A stretch of 64,000 nucleotides of DNA from Sulfitobacter undariae. GTDB lineage: Bacteria > Pseudomonadota > Alphaproteobacteria > Rhodobacterales > Rhodobacteraceae. Both the position numbers and the translations under genes were made by a program. Location: positions 62,001-126,000 of the forward strand of contig NZ_JACIEI010000006.1 of NCBI RefSeq assembly GCF_014196805.1. The letters run 5' to 3'. Of the stretch, positions 46,540 through 55,349 are shown in pieces. The number at the start of each line of letters is the position of its first letter. The stretch's first letter is position 1. The notes under the pieces were generated by a model that saw only the letters and a program-made list of their open reading frames with translations, did not search any database and was not told where the DNA came from.

Positions 46540-47667
46540 ATGAAAAAAATTCTACTTGGCACTGCTGCCGTAATCGGCACCGCTGTAACTGCGCAGGCAG
46601 GTGGCTTGGACCGTTCTGGTCAGGACATCGGCATCATCTTTGAGAGCGGCAACCGTTTGGAACTGTCATACGGCAACGCACGTCCTGACCTTACGGGCCG
46701 CGATTTCCTCGGCAATAATGTCGATAACGTCGCTAAAAGCTTCGGCAACACAAGTGCGGGTCTACGCTATGAATTGAGCCCAAAAGTCTCGGTTGCGGTT
46801 GTGGTCGATGAACCCTACGGCTCCGATATTGTCTATGAAGGCAATCCCGCATCAACAATGCTCGGCGGGACCACGGCGACTGTCGACAGCTTTGCGGTGA
46901 CCGCATTGGCACGTTACAAATTCAACGATTCGTTCAGCCTGCATGGCGGCATGCGCTACCAAGAATTGTCCGCATCGGTTGATCTGCGTGGTCTTGCTTA
47001 TGGTGGCCTCAGCGGCTACCGCGCTGAATTCGACAAAGATGGGGCTGTTGGCTTTGTCGTAGGTGCCGCATTTGAGCGCCCTGAAATCGGGATGCGCGTA
47101 GCCCTGACCTACAACTCAAAAATCACCCATGATCTGGCAACCCGTGAATCCATGAATGGTACTTTGATCTCACAAGGCACCACCGAAATTGTGACACCAG
47201 AGACCCTCAACCTTGAGGCGCAAACAGGTATTGCTGCGGACACGCTGCTGTTTGGTTCGATCCGCTATGCCCGTCACGAAGACACGCAAGTCTCGCCGAC
47301 GCTCTTTGATGCAAGTGTTGACCCAACAGTTTCAGGCTCCAGCATCACAGACATCGAAAACACAACCGATATTGAAATCGGCATCGGCCGTCGTTTCAGC
47401 GACAAATTCGCCGCGCAAGTCGCCATCGGCTATTTGGCAAGCAGCAGCGATTCACTTGTATCACCGCTTACCCCCACAAACGGGTCGCGTTATATCTCTG
47501 TCGGCGGATCCTACACGCTGAACGAGAGCGTCACGTTGAGCGGCGGCATCCGCTATACCAAATTTGGCGATGCCTACGCGGAAACAGGGACACCCGATGT
47601 AGCACGTGCACAGTTCAACGATAATTCGGCTGTCTCTGCCGGATTCAAAGTCGCTTACACGTTCTAA
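46540..47667 (+). CDS. FadL-type outer-membrane porin (OmpP1/TodX family)
   Basis: A 375-residue outer-membrane beta-barrel of the OmpP1/FadL/TodX family, which lets hydrophobic compounds such as long-chain fatty acids cross the outer membrane. A signal peptide (MKKILLGTAAVIGTAVTAQA, cut before Gly-Gly-Leu-Asp) is clear. The mature protein is rich in alternating aromatic strands, with KVSVAVVVDEPYGSDIVYEG as the typical early FadL block, and it ends in Phe (KVAYTF), the outer-membrane insertion signal. It is monocistronic and followed by a hairpin. Confidence 0.88.
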   Translation: MKKILLGTAAVIGTAVTAQAGGLDRSGQDIGIIFESGNRLELSYGNARPDLTGRDFLGNNVDNVAKSFGNTSAGLRYELSPKVSVAVVVDEPYGSDIVYEGNPASTMLGGTTATVDSFAVTALARYKFNDSFSLHGGMRYQELSASVDLRGLAYGGLSGYRAEFDKDGAVGFVVGAAFERPEIGMRVALTYNSKITHDLATRESMNGTLISQGTTEIVTPETLNLEAQTGIAADTLLFGSIRYARHEDTQVSPTLFDASVDPTVSGSSITDIENTTDIEIGIGRRFSDKFAAQVAIGYLASSSDSLVSPLTPTNGSRYISVGGSYTLNESVTLSGGIRYTKFGDAYAETGTPDVARAQFNDNSAVSAGFKVAYTF

Positions 47668-47691
47668 ACCTACGCCAAAAACGGATCACAG

Positions 47692-47716
47692 CGGGCCTGA
47701 CCAAGTGTTAGGCCCG
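47692..47716 (+). terminator. Terminator-like hairpin after the FadL-type gene
   Basis: A 7-bp stem, CGGGCCT (47692-47698) with AGGCCCG (47710-47716), over an 11-base loop, followed by TTT. It begins 25 bases after the stop codon. The T-run is short, so strength is uncertain. Confidence 0.6.
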
Positions 47717-47840
47717 TTTGCATACGACATCAGCCTTTACACGGACCATCATGACCCTTGGGCTGGCGATAGAGAACGGGCGCTGATTGACCCCTTGCTG
47801 CGCGCAGGCTAGGGAAGGTTAACCCAAAGCCGGAGGCACA

Positions 47841-48689
47841 ATGCTCTATCCCGATGCAAAAAGCTGGAACGCAGCACCCCATAAATCGGTCATGTTTTTT
47901 GGCATGTCCGGTCTGGGTAAAACCCATGTTTCCAAGATGTTGGTACAACAAGGCGGGTGGTTTCACTATTCTATAGATTACCGCATTGGCACCTCTGGCA
48001 TGCACGGCCATATCAAAGATAACCTAATCAAACATGCCATGCGCGATCCTTTTCTAGCAGAGATGCTGCGCGCCGATGCCATGTATATTGAACCGAACAT
48101 CCATGATCATGATCTAAGCGCTGTCGCCGCCTATCTAGGCAAACCGGGGAACCCCACCAAAGGGGGGCTGCCGATGGAAGATTATAAAATCCGCCAGAGC
48201 CAGTTCCGCGAAGCAGAGATCACAGCCCTTTTGGATACGCAGACCTTCATCGCCCGTGCGCAAAACCTCTATGGTTATCCGCATTTTATCTGCGACACAG
48301 GCGGGTCCATCTGCGAATGGATTGACCCCGAGGATGAGAATGATCCGCTTTTGGCCAAACTTGGTGAACTTTGCCTGCCTGTCTGGATCAAAGGAGACGA
48401 AGCCCACTCCCAAGAATTGATCCGCCGCTTTGACCGCGCGCCCAAGCCAATGGCCTATCATCCAGACTTTATTGCCCGTGTCTGGGCGGAGTATCTGGAT
48501 GAAAACAAACTGCATGCTGACGACGTCGATCCCGATACCTTCATTCGCTGGACCTATGCGCAAGCCCTAGCCCACCGTCAGCCCCGTTATGCGGCAATGG
48601 CGAAATCTGGCGTCACGGTAACCGCCGAGGAAATGCACGCCGCCACAGATGCCGAGGCGTTTAACGCCCTGATCGCATCCAAGCTGTGA
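47841..48689 (+). CDS. P-loop NTPase of unknown role
   Basis: A 282-residue soluble protein with a Walker A motif GMSGLGKTHVSKML at residues 21-34. The rest shows few named features: a conserved-looking YSIDYRIGTSGMHGHIKDNL block follows, and HFICDTGGSICEW near 146-158 could supply the acidic Walker B-type residue. The overall pattern resembles small kinases of the shikimate/nucleotide kinase kind rather than AAA+ motors, since no sensor or arginine-finger region stands out. It is preceded by CGGAGG close to the ATG and followed by metA. I cannot name a substrate. Confidence 0.7.
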   Translation: MLYPDAKSWNAAPHKSVMFFGMSGLGKTHVSKMLVQQGGWFHYSIDYRIGTSGMHGHIKDNLIKHAMRDPFLAEMLRADAMYIEPNIHDHDLSAVAAYLGKPGNPTKGGLPMEDYKIRQSQFREAEITALLDTQTFIARAQNLYGYPHFICDTGGSICEWIDPEDENDPLLAKLGELCLPVWIKGDEAHSQELIRRFDRAPKPMAYHPDFIARVWAEYLDENKLHADDVDPDTFIRWTYAQALAHRQPRYAAMAKSGVTVTAEEMHAATDAEAFNALIASKL

Positions 48690-48806
48690 ACACAAAGCTG
48701 TGCGCGCCCTTGAGAGTAGACACCGTGCGATTTATCTATGATGTCCTATTCCATCGATGCCTGCCATTTTACTGTGATGTACGTTTGACAAAAAAGAAGC
48801 TGTCCC

Positions 48807-49724
48807 ATGCCTATTAAAATCCCGTCTGCCCTGCCCGCCTACGACGTCCTCACCCGTGAAGGCGTTAGTGTCATGGACGAAGATCAGGCCGCTCTCCAAG
48901 ACATCCGCCCGTTGCGCATTGCACTGCTCAACCTGATGCCTAAGAAAATTCAAACGGAAAACCAGTTCGCCCGATTGATCGGTGCCACGCCTCTACAGAT
49001 TGAGCTGACCCTGCTGCGCATGTCAGATCACCAGACCCGCAACACTGCCGCCGAACATATGGAAAGCTTCTATCGCCCTGTGTCCGAGGTATGGGACGAG
49101 AAGTTTGACGGGCTGATCATCACAGGTGCGCCCGTTGAATTATTGGATTTCCAAGACGTGGACTATTACGCCGAACTCAAGCGTGTGATGGATTGGACAC
49201 AGACCAATGTGCAATCTACCTTTGGTGTTTGCTGGGGCGCGATGGCGATGATCAACCACTTCCACGGCATCAAGAAGCACACACTGGAGGCCAAGGCCTT
49301 TGGGTGTTTCCGGCATAAGAACCTTGCGCCCGCTTCGCCCTACTTGAACGGGTTCTCGGATGATTGCGTGATCCCCGTGTCACGTTGGACGGAAACACGA
49401 CAAGAAGAAGTAGACCAATGCCCGAGCTTAACCACCTTGTTGGGCAGTGACCAAGTGGGCCCCGCCCTGATCGAAGATCCGGCACACCGCGCTCTCTATA
49501 TTTTCAACCACTTTGAGTATGATCGCGACACGCTCAAACAGGAATATGACCGTGACATCGAATCCGGCACGCCCATCAATGTGCCCGAAAACTATTATAC
49601 CGATGATGATCCCTCTTTGCCGCCTGTGAACCGCTGGCGCAGTCATGCACATTTACTTTACGGGAATTGGATTCAGGAAATCTATCAAGCAACGCCATAT
49701 GACATTGAACAAATCGGCACGTAG
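48807..49724 (+). CDS. metA: Homoserine O-acyltransferase MetA, predicted acetyl-CoA-specific
   Basis: MetA acylates homoserine at the start of methionine synthesis. The 305-residue protein carries the catalytic triad in the expected places: Cys142 (FGVCWGAMA), His235 and Glu237 (NHFEYD). Residue 111 is Glu ([10 protein letters not shown]). Published work on MetA specificity showed that Glu at 111 directs use of acetyl-CoA and Gly directs succinyl-CoA, so this is predicted to be a homoserine O-acetyltransferase despite the usual 'succinyltransferase' label. I looked for a SAM-II-type riboswitch in the 117 bases upstream and did not find one. The next gene overlaps its end. Confidence 0.93.
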   Translation: MPIKIPSALPAYDVLTREGVSVMDEDQAALQDIRPLRIALLNLMPKKIQTENQFARLIGATPLQIELTLLRMSDHQTRNTAAEHMESFYRPVSEVWDEKFDGLIITGAPVELLDFQDVDYYAELKRVMDWTQTNVQSTFGVCWGAMAMINHFHGIKKHTLEAKAFGCFRHKNLAPASPYLNGFSDDCVIPVSRWTETRQEEVDQCPSLTTLLGSDQVGPALIEDPAHRALYIFNHFEYDRDTLKQEYDRDIESGTPINVPENYYTDDDPSLPPVNRWRSHAHLLYGNWIQEIYQATPYDIEQIGT

Positions 49725-50685
49725 GATGGTGCTGCTCGCGGCTCTGCTATTGGGGTTTATCGCTGTGGTGCAATGGCGTGCCTTTGCCCGCGAAGCGAGT
49801 GCGAACAAGGGCTACCCTGCGCAAGGCCGCATCATCGACGTTGATGGTACGCCAATCCATGTGCTGGTGGCGGGCAGCGGTCCTGATCTGGTTTTGATCC
49901 ACGGTGCCAACGGCAATGTGCGCGACTGGACGTTTGATTTTGTGGATCGTATCTCGGATCGTTACCGCGTTATCATGGTTGATCGTCCTGGGCTGGGATG
50001 GACGGGGCGTTTACCGGGCAAAGGTGGCGCATGGAACATCGCCTATGAAACACCGCAAGAGCAGGCCGCTGTGCTGCAAAAAGCCGTTTCAATTATTGGT
50101 GTTAACCAGCCTATTATCGCGGGGCACTCATTGGGCGGTGCCGTCGCCATGGCTTGGGCGCTGAGCGATCCTGAAAACACCGCTGCGGTTGTCATGCTAT
50201 CCGCCGTATCCAACCCTTGGCCGGGCGGCCTTGGCTGGGTTTACTCTGCTACGTCCTCCGCATGGGGGGGCGCGCTTGTAGTGCCTATTGCCTCGGCCTT
50301 TGTGTCAGAATCCTACATCGCCAACAGCATTGAGTCGATTTTTGCGCCACAACTTGCCCCTGAAGGATATGCCCAGCATGTTGGCACAAGTCTGGTGCTG
50401 CGCCGCGAAACCATGCGCGCCAATGCCCAACAGGTGAATTACCTGCGGCCGTCGATTGTCAAAATGGCTGCACGCTATAACGAGCTGACGATGCCAATCG
50501 AGATTGTGCACGGTGATGCCGATACCATTGTACCACTTGATATCCACGCGCTGCCCTTGTCACAGAAGGCCCCCAATTCTGCCCTTACGGTTCTGCAAGG
50601 GATCGGCCACATGCCCCATCACGTCGCGCCCGACGCGGTTATACAAGCGATAGACCGCGCTAGCATGCGTGTGGGTTTGCGTTAA
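49699..50685 (+). CDS. Membrane-anchored alpha/beta hydrolase
   Basis: A 328-residue alpha/beta-fold hydrolase with an N-terminal hydrophobic segment ([17 protein letters not shown]) that is a signal anchor, so the enzyme should sit outside the inner membrane. The oxyanion region [14 protein letters not shown], nucleophile elbow [11 protein letters not shown] (Ser), acidic residue in [10 protein letters not shown] and catalytic His in GIGHMPHH are all present. The ATG at 49699 overlaps metA by 26 bases; an ATG at 49726 (MVLLAALL) two bases after the metA stop is an equally plausible start. Substrate unknown. MetX-type acetyltransferases share the fold but lack this anchor. Confidence 0.84.
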   Translation: MTLNKSARRMVLLAALLLGFIAVVQWRAFAREASANKGYPAQGRIIDVDGTPIHVLVAGSGPDLVLIHGANGNVRDWTFDFVDRISDRYRVIMVDRPGLGWTGRLPGKGGAWNIAYETPQEQAAVLQKAVSIIGVNQPIIAGHSLGGAVAMAWALSDPENTAAVVMLSAVSNPWPGGLGWVYSATSSAWGGALVVPIASAFVSESYIANSIESIFAPQLAPEGYAQHVGTSLVLRRETMRANAQQVNYLRPSIVKMAARYNELTMPIEIVHGDADTIVPLDIHALPLSQKAPNSALTVLQGIGHMPHHVAPDAVIQAIDRASMRVGLR

Positions 50686-50733
50686 CCGCATTAACATCGC
50701 ATATTGATCCAAATCTTACTCAGGAGATCCCAT

Positions 50734-51603
50734 ATGGACCTGCCTTTTGACGGCGCAATTAGCGCTTATTATCAAGATGATGCACCTAAATCCGTGCATA
50801 ATGCCATCAAATCTGCTGACAAGGATGATGTCCTGTCAGACACCTACCCGCATGATGAGCGGATGGACAAAAACGACTATGAGCGCGAGATGGATGCGCT
50901 TCAGATTGAGCTGGTCAAATTGCAAGCATGGGTGCGCGAAACGGGTACGCGTATTGCGATTGTGTTTGAAGGCCGTGACGCTGCAGGAAAAGGCGGCACA
51001 ATCCGTCGTTTCCTCCTCAACCTTAATCCACGTAAAGCCCGTGTTGTTGCCCTGAGCAAACCCACAGAAACCGAACAGTCCCAGTGGTATTTTCAACGCT
51101 ATATCAGCCACTTGCCTGCCGCAGGTGATATGGTTTTGTTTGACCGTTCATGGTATAATCGCGGTGTAGTAGAGCCAGTGTTTGGCTTTTGCACCCCCGA
51201 CGAAAACGCGCAGTTTTTCATGCAAGTACAACCCTTTGAGCAAATGCTGGTCGAGGATGGTGTACATCTGTTTAAATTTTGGCTTAACGTGGGCCGCGCA
51301 GAACAATTGCAACGCATGCTGGCACGTGAGAGTGACCCTTTAAAGCACTGGAAATTATCTGGAATTGACGTCAAAGGGCTGCACCTATGGAACGAATATT
51401 CCGCAGCAATCCAAGACACGCTGACACGTAGCCATACGATTCACGCGCCGTGGACTGTTGTGCGCTCTGATGACAAACGCCGCGCACGTTTGAACGCCAT
51501 CCGTACAGTGCTGCATCATTTTAATTATGACCGAAAAGACACTGACGCCATTGGAGAAATTGACACGTCGATCTGTGGCGGACCCGAGATTTGGGATGTC
51601 TAA
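50734..51603 (+). CDS. ppk2: Polyphosphate kinase 2
   Basis: A 289-residue PPK2-family enzyme that phosphorylates nucleoside diphosphates with polyphosphate, or runs in reverse. The P-loop is FEGRDAAGKGGTIRR near residues 80-94, the lid-type Arg region ALSKPTETEQSQWYFQRY follows, and the Walker B motif is MVLFDRSWYNRG near 132-143. A single PPK2 domain of this length fits class I. The start at 50734 has AGGAG seven bases upstream. It overlaps the following TetR-family gene, a pairing I recall from other Rhodobacterales. Confidence 0.93.
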   Translation: MDLPFDGAISAYYQDDAPKSVHNAIKSADKDDVLSDTYPHDERMDKNDYEREMDALQIELVKLQAWVRETGTRIAIVFEGRDAAGKGGTIRRFLLNLNPRKARVVALSKPTETEQSQWYFQRYISHLPAAGDMVLFDRSWYNRGVVEPVFGFCTPDENAQFFMQVQPFEQMLVEDGVHLFKFWLNVGRAEQLQRMLARESDPLKHWKLSGIDVKGLHLWNEYSAAIQDTLTRSHTIHAPWTVVRSDDKRRARLNAIRTVLHHFNYDRKDTDAIGEIDTSICGGPEIWDV

Positions 51604-52213
51604 ACGCGGCTATCACCACGGCAACCTGCGCCAAGCACTGGTAGATGCAGCACTGATGCTGATTGAACAGCGCGGACCAACGGGGTTTACCCTATCCGAG
51701 GCAGCAAAGCAGGCAGGTGTGACCCCTGCGGCTGTCTACCGTCATTTTGACGGGCGTGAGGCGCTGATCGCCGAGGCTGCGTTACAAGGATACGAGATTT
51801 TTGGCGACCTGATGCAATACGCTTATGAGAGCCGCCAACCCTCGGCCCTGAAAGCATTTGAGGCCACTGGCCGCGCCTATCTGGCCTTTGCCCGCAAATA
51901 TCCGGGCCATTACATCGCGATGTTCGAAAGCGGCGTGCAAATCAACCGTTCGGCAGCGCTGGCGTCGATTGCGAACCGTGCCAATGCGGTGCTGGAGCAA
52001 GCTGCCAGTGATCTCAGCCAACATATTCCGCCAGAAAAACGCCCCCCCGCCAGCATGGTGTCCGCCCATATCTGGGCGATGAGCCATGGCGTGGTTGAGC
52101 TATTCGCCCGCAACTCCCCCGGCCGCGCATCGCCATTCCCGCCCGAAGATCTACTTGAATCGGGGATTGGCATTTACCTGCGCGGCCTTGGCCTGATTGC
52201 ACCAGACGCGTAA
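51596..52213 (+). CDS. TetR-family transcriptional regulator
   Basis: A 205-residue repressor-type regulator. The helix-turn-helix is in the first 55 residues: YHHGNLRQALVDAALMLIEQ, then FTLSEAAKQAGVTPAAVYRHF, where the recognition helix is PAAVYRHF. The C-terminal ligand domain is of the TetR_C_33 kind (HIWAMSHGVVELF). The preferred ATG at 51596 lies within the last eight bases of ppk2; an earlier in-frame ATG at 51527 would overlap ppk2 by 77 bases. Coupling to ppk2 suggests it controls that gene or stress and membrane-related targets, which is inference. Confidence 0.87.
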   Translation: MSKRGYHHGNLRQALVDAALMLIEQRGPTGFTLSEAAKQAGVTPAAVYRHFDGREALIAEAALQGYEIFGDLMQYAYESRQPSALKAFEATGRAYLAFARKYPGHYIAMFESGVQINRSAALASIANRANAVLEQAASDLSQHIPPEKRPPASMVSAHIWAMSHGVVELFARNSPGRASPFPPEDLLESGIGIYLRGLGLIAPDA

Positions 52214-52225
52214 AATACGGCTACG

Positions 52226-53209
52226 CTAGAGGCTCTGCATCACTTGGGCTGCAATCTCAAACGAGCGCAGTCGCGCAGTGTGATCGTGGATTTGCCCCGT
52301 CAGGATCACTTCGTCAGGTTTGTATTTGGCGACCAGTTCTGCGAGTTGCCGCTGCACGGTTTCAGCGCTGCCTGTGGCCGTTATCCGCAAAGCTTGATCC
52401 ACACCGCGCCGCAAAGCTGGCCCGATCTCGGCGTCAATATCTTGTACGGGCGCAGGCAGTTTCCCTGGCATACCGCTACGCAACCGCGCAAATGCTTGCT
52501 GGACCGAGGTCCGCAGATAGGCTGCCTCCTCATCTGTTTCCGCCCCGATCACATTCACGGCCAACATAAACTTGGGCGCAACGAGTGACTTCGAGGGTTT
52601 GAAATCACGGCGGTAGATATGGCTGGCGTCCTCCAGCGCGTCAGGTGCGAAATGCGATGCAAATGCATAAGGCAACCCGAAATGCGCCGCCAATTGCGCA
52701 CCATAGAGTGACGACCCTAAAATCCACAAAGGCACATGGGTGCCTTGTCCCGGATGGGCCTGAACCGCTGCTTTGGGGTCAGCATCCCCAAGATAACGCA
52801 TCAATTCGTCCACTTCGGCGGGGAAGTTGTCTTCTCCACTGCGGCCACGGCGCAGCGCCTGCCATACCGCGTGATCGCCCCCGGGTGCACGGCCCAGACC
52901 CAAATCAATCCGGTCCCCGTATAGGGTGGCCAAGGTCCCGAATTGCTCGGCTATTGTCAGCGGCGCATGGTTGGGCAGCATGATGCCACCTGCCCCCACA
53001 CGGATCGTCTTGGTCTGACTGGCCACATGCCCCAGCAGCACGGCTGTCGCAGCCGAGGCAATACCGGGCATATTGTGATGCTCTGCCATCCAGAAACGGT
53101 GATAACCAAGGCGCTCGGCCTGTTGTGCCAAATCAGCCGTATTGCGCATGGCCTGCGCGGCAGTGCTGCCCTCGGGGACAGGACATAGATCAAGGATGGA
53201 ATATTTCAT
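52226..53209 (-). CDS. LLM-class flavin-dependent oxidoreductase
   Basis: A 327-residue luciferase-like monooxygenase homologue (YhbW type). Family signatures are [22 protein letters not shown] near residues 36-57, [22 protein letters not shown] near 71-92 and [11 protein letters not shown] near 102-112. Members use FMN or F420; this group (the 'MsnO8-like' set) lacks a well-defined substrate. It is convergent with the TetR gene and is a single-gene unit. The 133-base gap upstream shows no clear structure. Confidence 0.87.
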   Translation of the reverse strand: MKYSILDLCPVPEGSTAAQAMRNTADLAQQAERLGYHRFWMAEHHNMPGIASAATAVLLGHVASQTKTIRVGAGGIMLPNHAPLTIAEQFGTLATLYGDRIDLGLGRAPGGDHAVWQALRRGRSGEDNFPAEVDELMRYLGDADPKAAVQAHPGQGTHVPLWILGSSLYGAQLAAHFGLPYAFASHFAPDALEDASHIYRRDFKPSKSLVAPKFMLAVNVIGAETDEEAAYLRTSVQQAFARLRSGMPGKLPAPVQDIDAEIGPALRRGVDQALRITATGSAETVQRQLAELVAKYKPDEVILTGQIHDHTARLRSFEIAAQVMQSL

Positions 53210-53342
53210 GAGAGGTTCCTTTTCGCTTGATACAACTATAAGTACGCGCCGTTCGCCTTAAAAGGCCACGCGCCGAAAAACGCCACGTCTTTCGGCATGG
53301 CATTTATTTCGCGCTGCAATTTTAAAATTTCGTGACGCCTGA

Positions 53343-53705
53343 TTATTTAGGCGCTTTGCACTCGGGATTGCCGAACTTTTTCAAACAGGTGTTTTGCGCA
53401 CAGGCTTTGATCTGAGCATCGCGTCTGGGTTTGTTACGGTCCACCGTGCGCACCGCGGGCACGGAAAAGCTCTCAACCCGCATCACCTGATCGCAAATGG
53501 TACGATTGCCCTGAGGCCGACAAATGGTGCGCCCCGTCGGTACGCGTCTTGTTTCCGTCCGAGTGTACAACTCACGCTCAAGCCGTGGGGGGATTTTTGC
53601 ATTCCATGTTGTACGGCACTGGCTCTGCTCTGCCCGATACTCTGGTGTGCCACAGGCTGCCAACATCAGTACGGCGCCGAAAATTCCGATTTTATAGAAC
53701 ATCAT
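53343..53705 (-). CDS. Small Cys-rich basic lipoprotein
   Basis: A 120-residue protein. The signal sequence with lipobox LAAC (IFGAVLMLAACGTPEY) puts the lipidated Cys near residue 18. The mature chain is strongly basic and has seven further Cys in CRTTW, TICRPQ, TICDQ, KACAQNTCLKK and PECKAPK. The start at 53705 follows GAGG; a longer frame to 53810 is unlikely. I do not recognise a family. The paired Cys and repeated R-T-[IV] segments suggest a disulfide-linked periplasmic domain. It lies between the LLM gene and the rpsI terminator. Confidence 0.65.
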   Translation of the reverse strand: MMFYKIGIFGAVLMLAACGTPEYRAEQSQCRTTWNAKIPPRLERELYTRTETRRVPTGRTICRPQGNRTICDQVMRVESFSVPAVRTVDRNKPRRDAQIKACAQNTCLKKFGNPECKAPK

Positions 53706-53798
53706 CTGTGCCTCTTTTTCTCTCATCATATGGCACAGGTAACGCCCTACACCTTTGATATGCAATAACAATGCAACCAAACCCGCAATCACAAACGA

Positions 53799-53828
53799 AA
53801 AAGGCCGCACCCTGCGGCGCGGCCTTTT
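53799..53828 (-). terminator. Intrinsic terminator of rplM-rpsI
   Basis: Stem AAAAGGCCGC (53799-53808) pairs with GCGGCCTTTT (53819-53828) over a 10-base loop. On the minus strand the stem ends in a short U-run (A-run 53798-53802), 18 bases past the rpsI stop. Confidence 0.8.
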
Positions 53829-53846
53829 CCAAGAAAGTCGTAAAAC

Positions 53847-54341
53847 TTAACGCTTGGAGAACTGGAAGCTCTTACGCGCTTTTGCTTTACCGTATTTCTT
53901 ACGCTCAACAACGCGGCTGTCGCGTGTCAGGAAGCCAGCGGCTTTCAATGCGCCACGCAAGGAGGGATCATACAGCTGCAGTGCTTTGGAAACACCGTGC
54001 TTAACCGCGCCCGCTTGACCAGAAAGACCGCCGCCTTTGACTGTCGCGTAGACGTCAAATTGGCCATCCGTACCGGTGATGCCGAAAGGCTGCTGCAGGA
54101 TCATCTGCAAAACAGGGCGCGCAAAATATTCGTTTTGCGGCTTGCCGTTTACGATAACCTTACCGGAACCTGGCTTGATCCAGACGCGTGCAACAGCGTC
54201 TTTACGTTTGCCGGTTGCATAAGCGCGGCCGAATTCGTCACGAACGGGCTCACGTGGTGTCAGTTCAACTTCTGGAGTTGCGGCAACGCCGGCTACAGAT
54301 GCGAGATCTTCGAGTGTGTTGATTTGATCAGACATGCTCAT
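53847..54341 (-). CDS. rpsI: 30S ribosomal protein S9
   Basis: S9 of the small ribosomal subunit; its C-terminal tail reaches the P-site tRNA. The 164-residue protein has the conserved [20 protein letters not shown] near residues 32-51, [19 protein letters not shown] near 102-120, and the invariant ending [10 protein letters not shown]. An acidic N-terminal extension of about 30 residues is typical of alphaproteobacteria. It overlaps rplM by four bases. Confidence 0.97.
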   Translation of the reverse strand: MSMSDQINTLEDLASVAGVAATPEVELTPREPVRDEFGRAYATGKRKDAVARVWIKPGSGKVIVNGKPQNEYFARPVLQMILQQPFGITGTDGQFDVYATVKGGGLSGQAGAVKHGVSKALQLYDPSLRGALKAAGFLTRDSRVVERKKYGKAKARKSFQFSKR

Positions 54342-54799
54342 GCGCTCCGCGTGTTTTTCTTGTTCATGGATGCAACATCCAGAACGGTTGGCTCTTGTGC
54401 CTCATGGGGGTGCTCACCACCGGCGTATACACGCAGGTTGGTCATGATCTGGCGGCTCAGACGGTTGCCGGGCAGCATGCGCTTAACGGCCAAAGTCACG
54501 ATACGCTCTGGGTGCTTGCCATCCAGAATGTCTTGCTTGGAGCGTTCTTTGATCCCGCCTGGGTGGCCGGTGTGCCAATAGAACATTTCTTCACGCTTCT
54601 TGCCGGTCATTTGGATTTTCTCGGCGTTGATTACGATGACGTTATCGCCGCAATCCATGTGAGGTGTGAAAGAAGGCTTGTGCTTGCCGCGCAAGCGCAT
54701 GGCGATGATCGATGCCAAACGGCCCAGCACGATGCCTTCAGCATCAATGATGATCCATTTTTTGTCGATGTCTGCCGGTGTTGCAGAAAAGGTTTTCAT
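54338..54799 (-). CDS. rplM: 50S ribosomal protein L13
   Basis: L13 of the large ribosomal subunit, an early assembly protein. The 153-residue chain shows [20 protein letters not shown] near residues 14-33, [18 protein letters not shown] near 52-69 and [20 protein letters not shown] near 109-128. It is the first gene of the rplM-rpsI operon and is preceded by a good promoter and a short leader of about 50 bases. Confidence 0.97.
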   Translation of the reverse strand: MKTFSATPADIDKKWIIIDAEGIVLGRLASIIAMRLRGKHKPSFTPHMDCGDNVIVINAEKIQMTGKKREEMFYWHTGHPGGIKERSKQDILDGKHPERIVTLAVKRMLPGNRLSRQIMTNLRVYAGGEHPHEAQEPTVLDVASMNKKNTRSA

Positions 54800-54853
54800 G
54801 TACGGTAATCCCGCTAGTGTGAGACGGGACAGATGCCCCGATGTGATGGGCGG

Positions 54854-54881
54854 GTTATAACTATGGCAGCGGCCACGTCAA
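54854..54881 (-). promoter_or_regulatory. Sigma-70-type promoter of rplM-rpsI
   Basis: On the minus strand TTGACG (54876-54881) and TATAAC (54854-54859) are separated by 16 bases, a near-consensus housekeeping promoter. Transcription would start near 54847. The leader (54800-54847) can form a small TCCCG/CGGGA hairpin near 54809-54829. No known ribosomal-leader motif was recognised. Confidence 0.7.
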
Positions 54882-55034
54882 GCGGCACAAAATCCAATTA
54901 ACCGTTTTAAATCAATGTCTTAAAATTAAGGTATCATTTTACCCCACAAAACAACACCTCAATCACTGGAAAATCCGGCCAAATGGTGCAATTCCCGCTG
55001 GCAGCCCGACGCGCTTGGACAATACAGTGCGGAT

Positions 55035-55349
55035 ATGTTGATGCCAATCCTCCCTTTCCTAGCCGCAATTGCCTTGTTTGTGCTGTCCACAGTTGCAGGC
55101 CTGCCGCAAATTCGAAAATTGATCGCGGTACGCGAGGCGCGTCACGAACTGCGCCGCGGATCGGCCAGCTGGATCAGAGGGATTGCAGGCTGGGCCGCCA
55201 TTGCATTCTGGCTCATGGCCGTCTGGTTTTTTGCGACCATCATAGGAGATTGGGGGGTATCCGGCGATTTGGGGGCGGCTATAGAAAGATCATGGCTGCG
55301 CCTGCGGATATTGCTGGAAATCGCAGCGGCACTGGGGGATTCTGATTGA
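55035..55349 (+). CDS. Small membrane protein upstream of the zinc-ribbon gene
   Basis: A 104-residue protein with two or three hydrophobic spans: residues 3-24 (PILPFLAAIALFVLSTVAG) and 50-72 (IAGWAAIAFWLMAVWFFATIIG), separated by a basic loop (KLIAVREARHELRRG). I do not recognise a family. Its TGA overlaps the next gene's ATG (TGATG, 55347-55351), so the two are translationally coupled and probably act together. Confidence 0.6.
   Translation: MLMPILPFLAAIALFVLSTVAGLPQIRKLIAVREARHELRRGSASWIRGIAGWAAIAFWLMAVWFFATIIGDWGVSGDLGAAIERSWLRLRILLEIAAALGDSD

Noticed and set aside
47606-47812. 68-residue frame after the FadL-type gene
   Set aside because: It starts inside the porin gene, crosses its terminator-like hairpin and has no motif or ribosome-binding site.
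48690-48806. Possible SAM-II riboswitch before metA
   Set aside because: The conserved SAM-II pseudoknot sequence is not present; only a TTGACA close to the start codon was seen, without a usable -10.
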